From Neolewinella maritima (GTDB taxonomy: Bacteria > Bacteroidota > Bacteroidia > Chitinophagales > Saprospiraceae): 64,000 nt of DNA. The notes below the pieces were generated by a model. The model was not told where the DNA came from. It worked only from the letters and a program-made list of their open reading frames with translations, and searched no databases. The stretch spans positions 1 to 64,000 of the forward strand of contig NZ_CAKLPZ010000001.1 in NCBI RefSeq assembly GCF_923081025.1. Direction: 5' to 3'. Numbering within the stretch: position 1 is the stretch's first letter; every line of letters begins with the position of its first letter. Of the stretch, positions 15,631 through 23,817 are shown in pieces. The position numbers and the translations under genes were made by a program.

Positions 15631-17214
15631 ATGGCACGCCTCACCACCTTCAGCAAGCTGCTGATCACGGTCCTCATTTTACTCCTGATCGTCTTCGGCG
15701 TCAACTACCTCACCGACGGCAAGCTGCTGGCCGGCGTACTGGGCGGCGGTGACGGCACGGAACAGGCCGACGGCAGCCGCTACGACCGCGATAGCGACGG
15801 CGATCGCCGCAGCGGCGGTGGAGGCAGTGACGACCCCATCCGCGTAGGCGTAGTGACCTGGGGCGGGTACGCGGGTGGACAGTACTTCAACGAGGGCTTC
15901 AAACCCTCGGCGGAGAGTCGCTTTAGCAAGGAGTACGGCATCGATGTGGAGTTCGTGCTCAACGACGACGTACCGGCCAGCCTGAACGCCTTCAAGAACG
16001 GTGACATCGACGTGCACTGGTACACCATCGACGCGATGCCGACGATCATGCCCGAGCTGGCCGACTTCAATCCGGTCGTACTCTGGCAGTCGGACTGGTC
16101 ACGCGGCGGCGACGCTATCGTGGTTAAGCGGGGCATCAACTCCGTAGCCGACCTGAAGGGTAAGACCGTGGCGGTAGCCGAACTCACGCCCAGTCATACC
16201 TTCCTGCTGTACCTGCTGGAAGCGGGCGGACTCACCGTAGACGATATCCGGGTGCAGGGTGTACCCTCCGCCATCGATGCGGCCGCTGCCTTTAAGAGCG
16301 GGAACGTGGATGCGGCAGTGGTCTGGTCGCCGGACGACGAGCTCAGCGTACGGGCCGTATCGGGCGCCAAGATCCTGGAGAGCACGGCCTCCGCCTCCAA
16401 TATTATCGCCGACGTATTCTTCGCCAAGCGCGACTACGTAGAGGCCAACCGCGACCGGCTGGAGAAGCTCTACCAGGGCTGGATGCGCGGCGCGGCTGAG
16501 ATCAACGCCAGCGAGGCCAACAAGCAGCGGGCGGCGCGCATCATCGGTCCGGAAATGTCGCTCACCGAAGCCGATGCCGTAGCTATGATCGACAACGTAC
16601 GGCTGACCACCCACGGCGACAACGTCAACTTCTTCGGCCAGAACCCGGACTACCGCGGCGTGACCGGCGGCCAACTGTACCGCAAGATGGAACAGGCGTA
16701 CCGTAGCCTGGGACTGATCGACGGCCGGGTACCCGACTTCCGCCAGGCCAGCTACGGCGGACTGGTCATCAATGCCAGCAGCAGCCTCACGGGCAGCGAC
16801 AACGCGGCCGAGCCTGCGGCCACCTTCGCCCGGGTAGACGAGGCGGAGGGCGAGAACCTGGAGGCCATCGCCACCAAGCGGGTCAGCATTAACTTCCCCG
16901 TCGGCGTAGCTACGCTGGACGACCAGGCCAAGGCCATCATCGACGACGAGTTCGTACAGATCGCCAAGGCCTTCGGCAACGCCCGCATCCGCATCGAGGG
17001 CAATACCGACAATACCGGTAGCGCGGCCACGAACCAGGCACTGAGCAAGCGCCGCGCGCAGTCGGTCGCCAACTACCTGTCGCGGGAATACAACATGGAT
17101 CCCAACCGCTTCATCATCGTCGGTAACGGCCCCGACAACCCCATCGCCAACAACAGCAGCGAGAGCGGCCGGGCGCTGAACCGGCGTACGGATTTCGAGT
17201 TAGTGCGTCAGTAA
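15631..17214 (+). CDS. NMT1/ABC-substrate-binding domain fused to OmpA peptidoglycan-binding domain
   Basis: 527 residues. An N-terminal membrane anchor (LLITVLILLLIVFGVNYL, about 10-28) is followed by a Gly/Asp/Ser-rich linker. A periplasmic solute-binding domain of the NMT1/phosphate type (about 70-360; IRVGVVTWGGYAGGQYFNEG, VADLKGKTVAVAE) comes next, then an OmpA-like domain (about 410-527; RIEGNTDNTGSAATNQALSK and NRRTDFEL). No ABC permease or ATPase gene is adjacent, so the binding domain is more likely a sensor or structural module tethered to peptidoglycan than a transporter component. It closes the trio that begins at 13751. Confidence 0.82.
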   Translation: MARLTTFSKLLITVLILLLIVFGVNYLTDGKLLAGVLGGGDGTEQADGSRYDRDSDGDRRSGGGGSDDPIRVGVVTWGGYAGGQYFNEGFKPSAESRFSKEYGIDVEFVLNDDVPASLNAFKNGDIDVHWYTIDAMPTIMPELADFNPVVLWQSDWSRGGDAIVVKRGINSVADLKGKTVAVAELTPSHTFLLYLLEAGGLTVDDIRVQGVPSAIDAAAAFKSGNVDAAVVWSPDDELSVRAVSGAKILESTASASNIIADVFFAKRDYVEANRDRLEKLYQGWMRGAAEINASEANKQRAARIIGPEMSLTEADAVAMIDNVRLTTHGDNVNFFGQNPDYRGVTGGQLYRKMEQAYRSLGLIDGRVPDFRQASYGGLVINASSSLTGSDNAAEPAATFARVDEAEGENLEAIATKRVSINFPVGVATLDDQAKAIIDDEFVQIAKAFGNARIRIEGNTDNTGSAATNQALSKRRAQSVANYLSREYNMDPNRFIIVGNGPDNPIANNSSESGRALNRRTDFELVRQ

Positions 17215-17221
17215 GGTAAAG

Positions 17222-17321
17222 GGTCGAGTGGCCTCCGGTCCGAGTTTGTGATGCCGGTACTGGTGGCAAAGCCACCGAACGAAACGTGCAGAATGGTACT
17301 CGGACCGGAGGCCACTCGACC
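17222..17321. repeat. Long palindromic element, copy 2
   Basis: Perfect 23-bp arms at 17222-17244 and 17299-17321, the same sequence as at 8299-8391. The 54-nt interior is different but again holds a small hairpin (GGTGGC-AAA-GCCACC). It lies 7 bp after a stop codon and ends 14 bp before the histidine-kinase ATG. Confidence 0.85.
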
Positions 17322-17334
17322 TTAGCTTATCCCC

Positions 17335-18324
17335 ATGCGGCGACTCCCCTTAATCAGCTACGCCATCATCGCCTACATGCTACTGGCCTTCGGCTGGTGG
17401 TCGATCCTGCTACTGCGCAAGAATGAGGAGGCCCACAACGCCCGCGTAGACAAACTGGCCATCGAGCTGGCGGTGCAGAAGCGCATCGACCAGCCCAGCG
17501 ACTTCCGCCGTACGGAGAACTACCAGCTGCTCACCGACCGCTTCGAGCGGCAGCAGCGCATGATCCTGGGCGAGGCCCTGCTGCTGGTGCTGAGTCTGGC
17601 GGGTGGCATCTACCTGCTGTTCCGCAACCTGCGCAAGGAGATCAGCGCCGCCGAGCAGCAGCGCAATTTCCTGCTCAGCATCACGCACGAACTGAAGTCT
17701 CCCCTGGCCGGTATCCGCCTCATCCTGGAGACCTTCCAGAAGCGCCGCGAGCTCAAGCCCGAGATCCAGCAGAAGCTGAGCACCAATGCCCTGGCCGAAA
17801 CCGACCGCCTGACCGCCCTGGTCAACGACCTGCTGTTGAGCGCCAAGCTGGAGAACGTCTACCAGCTCAACCGCGAGCCGGTCGACTTCGGGGAGCTGGT
17901 GCAGGATGCCGCCGACCGCGTAGCCATGAAGTACAAGACCGCCCGGGTCAACGTAGACATCGAGCCCGACATCCCCGCCATCTCCGGCGACCGGCCCGGA
18001 CTGACCAGCGTGGTCGTCAACCTGCTCGAGAACGCGGCCAAGTACAGTCAGCCGGAGCCGGTCATCCACACCAGCCTCCACAAGGGGGGCAACAGCGAGA
18101 TCGTCTGGACCGTACAGGACAACGGCCTGGGCATCCCCGACCGGGAGAAGCGGCGGGTGTGGACCAAGTTCTACCGGGTAGGCAATGAAGATACCCGCAG
18201 TACCAAGGGCACCGGACTGGGCCTGTTTATCGTCCGCCAGGTCATCGACAAGCACGGCGGGCAGATCGAGCTACTCGACAACGAGCCGCGCGGCACCATC
18301 TTCCGCGTATACCTGCCGGTGTGA
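17335..18324 (+). CDS. Two-transmembrane sensor histidine kinase, orphan
   Basis: 329 residues. Membrane segments at about 7-24 and 83-99 flank a short (about 55-residue) periplasmic loop. The HisKA dimerisation domain has the phospho-acceptor in SITHELKSPLAGIRLI (about 115-130). The HATPase domain has the N box VVVNLLENAAKY, G1 DNGLGIPD, F box FYRV and G2 GTGLGLFIV. All catalytic boxes are intact. No response regulator is adjacent, so the partner must lie elsewhere. The signal is unknown. Confidence 0.93.
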   Translation: MRRLPLISYAIIAYMLLAFGWWSILLLRKNEEAHNARVDKLAIELAVQKRIDQPSDFRRTENYQLLTDRFERQQRMILGEALLLVLSLAGGIYLLFRNLRKEISAAEQQRNFLLSITHELKSPLAGIRLILETFQKRRELKPEIQQKLSTNALAETDRLTALVNDLLLSAKLENVYQLNREPVDFGELVQDAADRVAMKYKTARVNVDIEPDIPAISGDRPGLTSVVVNLLENAAKYSQPEPVIHTSLHKGGNSEIVWTVQDNGLGIPDREKRRVWTKFYRVGNEDTRSTKGTGLGLFIVRQVIDKHGGQIELLDNEPRGTIFRVYLPV

Positions 18325-18402
18325 AGCGCGTCTCCGCGCCGCTCCGCGCCCTCTGCGGTTCGGTGACCTAACTTGCGCACTCCCCATAACCACCACCTAC
18401 CG

Positions 18403-19503
18403 ATGCTTACCACTCCCCTCACCAATACCCACCGCCTTCTCGACGCCAAGCTGGTCAACTTCGCCGGCTACGAGATGCCGCTGTCCTACACCTCCCTCAA
18501 GGAGGAGCACCAGGCAGTACGCGAGGCCGCCGGTATGTTCGACGTTTCCCACATGGGGGAGTTCATCGTACGCGGAGCAGGGGCGCGGGCGCTGGTGCAG
18601 TACGTGACAAGCAACGATGTAGACAAGCTCGCGGAGGGGCAGGCCCAGTACAGCTGCCTGCCGCGGCCGGAGGGGGGCATCGTGGATGACCTATTGGTAT
18701 ACCGCCTGCCCGCCAACCCCAAGATGGGCATGAGCGGCACCCACCCCAGCTACATGCTGGTCGTCAATGCCAGCAACATCCAGAAGGACTGGGACTGGAT
18801 CGAGCAGCACAACTCCTTCGGCGCCGAGCTGCTCGATATCAGCGACCGCACCGCGCTGCTGGCCGTACAGGGGCCTAAAGCCGCCGATATTCTGCAGCCG
18901 CTGACGGACGTCGACCTGGCCGCCATTCCCTACTACAGTTTCGTGCGTGGGGCCATAGCGGGGGTGGATAATGTCATCATCTCGGCGACGGGCTATACCG
19001 GGGCCGGTGGCTTCGAGCTGTACCTGGATGGCGACCGGGCCGAGCAGGCCTGGAATGCGATCCTGCAGGCCGGTACGCCCCACGGGCTGCTGCCCGCCGG
19101 ACTGGCCGCCCGCGATACCCTGCGCCTGGAGAAGGGCTACTGTCTGTACGGCAACGACATCAACGATACTACCAGTCCGCTCGAGGCCGGCCTGGGCTGG
19201 ATCACCAAACTGAATGGCGATGACTTCGTGGGCAAGGACTTCCTCGTCCGGCAGAAAGCCGAGGGGGTCACGCGCCGCCTGGTGGCCTTCCGGGTGCACG
19301 ATCGGCGGGCCCCGCGGCACGGTTACCCCATTCAGAGCGAAGCCGGTGAGGTGATCGGTGAGGTGACCAGCGGCACCCATGCGCCGAGCCTGGACTATCC
19401 GCTGGGCATGGGTTATGTGCAGACGGGCCACCATGCGGTGGGCACCAAGCTACTGATCGATCTGGGCCGCAAGACGATGGCCGCCGAGGTGGTCAAGCTG
19501 TAG
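18403..19503 (+). CDS. gcvT: Aminomethyltransferase (glycine cleavage T protein)
   Basis: 366 residues from ATG 18403; the family normally starts close to this residue, so the upstream TTG at 18373 is rejected. It transfers the methylene group from lipoylated H protein to tetrahydrofolate. Motifs: VNFAGYEMPLSY, FDVSHMGEF (about 45-53), VQYVTSNDV, TGYTGAGGFELYL (about 196-208), AARDTLRLEKGYCLYGND and GEVTSGTHAPSL near the C-terminus. No other glycine-cleavage gene is in the window. 18325-18402 is a non-coding stretch of CTCCGCGCC-like words. Confidence 0.96.
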   Translation: MLTTPLTNTHRLLDAKLVNFAGYEMPLSYTSLKEEHQAVREAAGMFDVSHMGEFIVRGAGARALVQYVTSNDVDKLAEGQAQYSCLPRPEGGIVDDLLVYRLPANPKMGMSGTHPSYMLVVNASNIQKDWDWIEQHNSFGAELLDISDRTALLAVQGPKAADILQPLTDVDLAAIPYYSFVRGAIAGVDNVIISATGYTGAGGFELYLDGDRAEQAWNAILQAGTPHGLLPAGLAARDTLRLEKGYCLYGNDINDTTSPLEAGLGWITKLNGDDFVGKDFLVRQKAEGVTRRLVAFRVHDRRAPRHGYPIQSEAGEVIGEVTSGTHAPSLDYPLGMGYVQTGHHAVGTKLLIDLGRKTMAAEVVKL

Positions 19504-19599
19504 AGCCACTTGGCCGCTGCCTGTGCAGAGACCTGGCGAGGGAACCAACTAAGGGGCTAGGGTGTATCTACACCGTTCCCTCATCTACCTCCCCTGCAT

Positions 19600-20526
19600 A
19601 TGATTCTCTACAAGACCAATGACAACTGGTTTGGCGATGTCGCTCACCTGACCAGCAGCTACACCATGGAGCGCATCATCAAGTCGGTGCTGTTTCTGGG
19701 GCTGTACGCCGCGGCGATCATGACCATCATCGTATTATTCGAACTGCAGGAGCAGTTGCAGATGGATACGGCGGTCTTCTCCCTGCTGGGGGTGATCCTG
19801 TCCCTCTTCCTGGGCTTCCGCACGAGCACGGCCTACGACCGCTGGTGGGAGGCCCGCAAGCAGTGGGGGGCACTGGTCAACAACACCCGCAACATGGCCA
19901 TCTACGTAGACAGCATGTGGCCGGCCTCCGATACCGGTATCCGCCGCTTTATGGCCAAGCATATCGCCAACTTCTGCCTGTCGCTGTCGGAGCACCTGCG
20001 CGACGGTACCAAACTCGATAAGCTCATCTACCTGGCCCCCGAAGAAGAAGCCTACTACACTACCAAAGACCACATCCCCAACTTCATCGCCCTGCGCATC
20101 TTTCAGCGTATGGCAGCCGCCCACCGGGAGGGGACGATCAACGAGGGCGACTACATCAATATCAAGGCCCAGCACCAGAGTCTGCTGGATATCCTGGGGG
20201 CCTGCGAGCGGATCAAGAAGACGCCGATCCCCTTCAGCTACGCGGTGTACCTGAAGGTCTTCGTATCGGCCTACTGCCTGCTGCTGCCTTTCGGACTGGT
20301 GGAGCCCTTCGGCTGGGCGGCGGTGCCCATCACCATGCTCATCTCCTTCGCCCTGCTCGGCATCGAACTGATGGGGGAGGAGATCGAAGACCCCTTCGGG
20401 CTGGACTGCAACGACCTGCCCACCGGCGACATGGCCCACACCATCAAGCGCAACGTCTTCGAGCTACTGGAAGACCGCACCCCCGCCGAGGAGCACAGCA
20501 AGGAGCTGTACGAGAAGGTGTTTTAA
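19600..20526 (+). CDS. Bestrophin-family anion channel (UPF0187)
   Basis: 308 residues. The N-terminal half has two hydrophobic helices (VLFLGLYAAAIMTIIVLF; VFSLLGVILSLFLGFRTSTA) and the hallmark RTSTAYDRWWEARKQWG. The C-terminal half has membrane helices (CLLLPFGLVEPFGWAAVPIT) and the conserved GEEIEDPFGLDCNDLP. Bacterial bestrophins are pentameric anion channels of the inner membrane. Start ATG at 19600. It stands alone between gcvT and the CotH-like gene. Confidence 0.93.
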   Translation: MILYKTNDNWFGDVAHLTSSYTMERIIKSVLFLGLYAAAIMTIIVLFELQEQLQMDTAVFSLLGVILSLFLGFRTSTAYDRWWEARKQWGALVNNTRNMAIYVDSMWPASDTGIRRFMAKHIANFCLSLSEHLRDGTKLDKLIYLAPEEEAYYTTKDHIPNFIALRIFQRMAAAHREGTINEGDYINIKAQHQSLLDILGACERIKKTPIPFSYAVYLKVFVSAYCLLLPFGLVEPFGWAAVPITMLISFALLGIELMGEEIEDPFGLDCNDLPTGDMAHTIKRNVFELLEDRTPAEEHSKELYEKVF

Positions 20527-20680
20527 TCGATTGAGGGGGTTACCCCTGCGTTCGTCGATGCATTACTAGGAGTACTCGAACGGATTTGTGAAAGGAGGTG
20601 CATGCCGCGACTTTAGCATCATGCAACGGCGGTAAACGATCCGTCGTCCTTCTTTATACCTCCCTTATCCCCCTCCTACC

Positions 20681-21637
20681 ATGTTACGCGCTACGCTATT
20701 GATCCTCTTCCTGCTTATCGGCTCGGCCTCCCCGCTGCTGGCCAAGCGCGGCGAGAGCATCTTCGACCGCTGGAGCCACATGGACCAGAAGACTATCGAG
20801 CTGCACCTCAACCTCGATAGCCTCGAAGCCCTCCGCTACTCGGAAGCTGCCATACAGGGTACGGTGATCGACAACGGCCGCTCCTTCACGCTCGCCATCA
20901 CCACCCGGGGCCGCTTCCGCCGCCGCACCTGCGCCCTGCCGCCCATGAAGCTGCAGTTCGATAAGGACATGCTGCGCCTGGCCGGGCTCAATACACACAA
21001 CGACTACAAATTGGTCACCCCCTGCACCAGCGACCCCGCCGGACAGGACGCCATCCTGCGCGAGCAGCTCGCCTACGAGCTCTACCACACCGTGGCCCCC
21101 GAGGCCAGCTTCCGCACCAAGCTGCTGACCATCAACTACGTCAATACCGCCGACGGCAGCGTCACCTCCGGCTACGCTATCCTGATCGAGGACATCGACG
21201 AGCTGGAAAGCCGCCTGCAGGCCGACAACTGCAAGGAGTGCTACAACGCCCCCCTGGCCGAGTACGCCAATGCCGAGCAGGTGGCCCTGTTCCAGTATAT
21301 GATCGGCAACCACGACTTCAGCACCCTGCTGACGCGCAACCTCAAGCTGCTGCGCACCGCCGACGGCCGGCTGACCTCCGTACCCTACGACTTCGATTTC
21401 AGCGGTCTGGTGAGCCCTCCCTACCTCAACGCCAAGGTGAAGGAGCGTCACCTGATCTGGGAGTTCACCGATACGCCTGACTTTACCGCCGCTACGGCCA
21501 CCCTCCTGAGCCTGGAGGAGCAGCTGCTGCAGCAGGTCGAGGAGTATGCGGCGCTCGACAAGGGCAGCAAGCGCAAGATCAGCAAGTACCTGCGGGGCTT
21601 CTTTCAGGAGCTGCAGGCCGGCGAGGTCACCCTGTAG
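20681..21637 (+). CDS. Exported CotH-kinase-like protein
   Basis: 318 residues. It has a signal peptide (LRATLLILFLLIGSASPLLA). The body carries RGRFRRRTCALPPMKLQF (about 80-97), QDAILREQLAYELYH (about 126-140), AILIEDIDEL, VALFQYMIGNHDFSTLL (about 204-220) and VPYDFDFSGLVSPPY. This spacing resembles the CotH-like atypical kinase fold, where the aspartates in the last two motifs would be catalytic. The assignment is by pattern only. It lies 17 bp before a membrane protein gene in the same direction. Confidence 0.6.
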   Translation: MLRATLLILFLLIGSASPLLAKRGESIFDRWSHMDQKTIELHLNLDSLEALRYSEAAIQGTVIDNGRSFTLAITTRGRFRRRTCALPPMKLQFDKDMLRLAGLNTHNDYKLVTPCTSDPAGQDAILREQLAYELYHTVAPEASFRTKLLTINYVNTADGSVTSGYAILIEDIDELESRLQADNCKECYNAPLAEYANAEQVALFQYMIGNHDFSTLLTRNLKLLRTADGRLTSVPYDFDFSGLVSPPYLNAKVKERHLIWEFTDTPDFTAATATLLSLEEQLLQQVEEYAALDKGSKRKISKYLRGFFQELQAGEVTL

Positions 21638-21654
21638 CAGCCTACCTTCGCGCC

Positions 21655-22428
21655 ATGTCCGTCGCCCGCGCGCTCACCTTTTACCTGCCCGTCGTACTGA
21701 TGGCCGTCAGCCTGCTGGCGGCGATCGGTATCGGTAGCCTTTTCTTCCTGAAGCGGAGCGGCGAGGTGCGCGCCAACCGCCTGTACGGCGGACTGCTCCT
21801 GGCCGGCGGACTCACCCAACTGCACTTCCTGCTGCTGTTTACCGGACTGGCCGCCCGCTACCCCGCCCTGGAGTTTCTGCCGATCTACTTCACGCTCTGG
21901 CTACCCGTGCTGCTGTTCCTGCACGTCAAGATCAGCCTCTACCCCGGCTACCGCATGCGGCTGGGCGACCTGAAGCACTTCATCTTCCCCGTCGCCCAGC
22001 TGCTGTTCTTCGTCTCCCTCTGGCTCATCCCCTCCTTTCGCCGGCCGGAGGGGCGCTACTTTTACAGCCCCTTTTACGGTGGTCTGGAACAGGCGCTGTA
22101 CCTGGTCATCTGGCCAGCCTACATCATATTCGCCTATCAGTACCTGCGGCGGCGGCGGGCGCAGCTGCGGCGTAGCTCCCTGCCCCGCCTGCTGTGGTAC
22201 CTGCGCAAGCTGCTCAAGGGTAGTATGCTGTTCGTCATCGCCTACGCCATTCTGGCCCTGAGCGACTTCATCAGCTACAACTACTTTTTCGTGGATATGC
22301 ACGACCAGCCCTGGTACGCCGGCGCGCAGTCGCTGAGCTACACCGTGCTGCTGGTGTGGCTAAGTGTCTATGGCTTCCAGGTCCTGCTGTGGGGCCGCCG
22401 CCTGCTGCGCTCGGGCACAGTTGATTGA
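21655..22428 (+). CDS. Multi-pass membrane protein resembling the sensor half of membrane AraC regulators
   Basis: 257 residues with about seven hydrophobic segments (for example LPVVLMAVSLLAAIGIG, LLLAGGLTQLHFLLLFTGLA, FIFPVAQLLFFVSLWLIP). Many Bacteroidota have a seven-helix sensor module of this type followed by an AraC DNA-binding domain; here the protein ends after the last helix. It may act with a partner, or have lost the regulator half. The upstream TACCTTCG lies four bases before the ATG, hinting at a leaderless transcript. Confidence 0.55.
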   Translation: MSVARALTFYLPVVLMAVSLLAAIGIGSLFFLKRSGEVRANRLYGGLLLAGGLTQLHFLLLFTGLAARYPALEFLPIYFTLWLPVLLFLHVKISLYPGYRMRLGDLKHFIFPVAQLLFFVSLWLIPSFRRPEGRYFYSPFYGGLEQALYLVIWPAYIIFAYQYLRRRRAQLRRSSLPRLLWYLRKLLKGSMLFVIAYAILALSDFISYNYFFVDMHDQPWYAGAQSLSYTVLLVWLSVYGFQVLLWGRRLLRSGTVD

Positions 22429-22461
22429 TCCTTGCTACATTATGGGGTCAATCCACCGCTT

Positions 22462-23817
22462 ATGCCCCTCGATCGCCGCAAGTTTCTCCAGACCACCGTC
22501 GCCAGCCTGGCCGGCAGTACCCTAGTGCGGGCGGGGCACGCGGGTGCGGACCTTAGTCAGGACGGCCCCCTGCGCGTAGCCGTGCTCGGTAGCGGACTCC
22601 GCGGCCAGAGCCACATTCGCGAGCTGCTCGGTCACCCCGGGGTGGAGGTCACCGCCATTGCTGATATAGATTCCGAGATGGTACGCCGCACCCACGAGGT
22701 GTTCGACGCTGCCGGCGAGCCCCGGCCCACGGTCTACGACCGCGGCCCGGAGGACTACCGCCGGCTGCTACAGGAAGCCGACGTGCGGGCCGTCATCATC
22801 GCTACCCCCTGGCGCTGGCATACCGTGATGGCCGTTGCTGCGCTGCACGCCGGCATGTACACCGGACTGGAAGTGGGGGGAGCCTTCAGTCTGGACGAAT
22901 GTTGGGAGCTCGTACGGGCCCACGAGGAGAGCGGTAGCCACCTGTACTTCCTGGAGAACGTCTGCTACCGGCGCGACGTGATGGCGGTGCTGAACATGGC
23001 CCGGGCGGGGGTATTCGGCGAGCTGCTGCACCTGGAGGGCGGCTACCAGCACGACCTGCGGACCGTGAAGTTCAACGACGGTAAGCAGGCCTACGGGGGT
23101 GGGGTGGAGTTTGGTGATAAGGCTTTCCACGAAGCCCGCTGGCGCACCCGGCACTCCGTGCACCGTAACGGCGATCTGTACCCGACCCACGGGCTCGGTC
23201 CGGCCGCTAATCTGATCAACATCAACCGCGGCAACCGCTTCGTCGGCATCAGTTCCATGGCCACCAAGGCCAGGGGGCTGCACCAGTACGTCGTGGACCA
23301 GGCCGGCCCGGACCACCCCAATGCCGCGGTGGAGTTCAAACTAGGCGACGTAGTGACCAGCATGCTCAGTACCCAGAACGGGGAGGTGGTCGTGCTCCAC
23401 CACGATACGAACCTGCCGCGACCCTACAGCCTGGGCTTCCGCGTACAGGGTACGAAGGGGCTCTGGATGGACATCAACAACAGTGTACACATCGAGGGGG
23501 AATCGCCCGAGCACCAGTGGGAGCCGGCCGGGCCCTGGCTGGAACGCTACGATCACCCCTACTGGCGGGCGGAGGGAGAGCTGGCCGCCGGGGCGGGCCA
23601 CGGAGGCATGGACTACTTTCTGATCAAGGACTTCGTACGGGTAGCCCGGGCGAATACCGTGCCCCCCATCGACGTCTACGACGCGGCGACCTGGCTGGCG
23701 GTCACGCCGCTCTCGGAGCAGAGCGTGGCTACGGGCGGTGCACTGCAGGCCTTTCCCGACTTCACCCGCGGGCGCTGGATGGACCGTCCGGCCGACTTCG
23801 CTACCGCAGAATGGTAA
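22462..23817 (+). CDS. Gfo/Idh/MocA-type oxidoreductase, GH109-like glycosidase, Tat-exported
   Basis: 451 residues from ATG 22462. A twin-arginine signal (PLDRRKFLQTTVASLAGS) starts the protein; the NAD-binding Rossmann motif is VAVLGSGLRGQSHI (about 43-56). ENVCYRRDVMAVLNMARAG (about 173-191) and the following HLEGGYQHDLRTVKFN are characteristic of GH109 alpha-N-acetylgalactosaminidase-like members, which use NAD-dependent redox catalysis to cleave glycosides. Substrate specificity is inferred from family pattern only. Its last 17 bp overlap the convergent gene. Confidence 0.82.
   Translation: MPLDRRKFLQTTVASLAGSTLVRAGHAGADLSQDGPLRVAVLGSGLRGQSHIRELLGHPGVEVTAIADIDSEMVRRTHEVFDAAGEPRPTVYDRGPEDYRRLLQEADVRAVIIATPWRWHTVMAVAALHAGMYTGLEVGGAFSLDECWELVRAHEESGSHLYFLENVCYRRDVMAVLNMARAGVFGELLHLEGGYQHDLRTVKFNDGKQAYGGGVEFGDKAFHEARWRTRHSVHRNGDLYPTHGLGPAANLININRGNRFVGISSMATKARGLHQYVVDQAGPDHPNAAVEFKLGDVVTSMLSTQNGEVVVLHHDTNLPRPYSLGFRVQGTKGLWMDINNSVHIEGESPEHQWEPAGPWLERYDHPYWRAEGELAAGAGHGGMDYFLIKDFVRVARANTVPPIDVYDAATWLAVTPLSEQSVATGGALQAFPDFTRGRWMDRPADFATAEW

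Noticed and set aside
18325-18402. Small gene in the CTCCGCGCC-like stretch before gcvT
   Set aside because: Low-complexity words resembling a dispersed intergenic repeat, and no frame with a start before gcvT.
20527-20680. Riboswitch or small RNA between the bestrophin and CotH-like genes
   Set aside because: No stable hairpin with a T-tract and no recognisable aptamer pattern.
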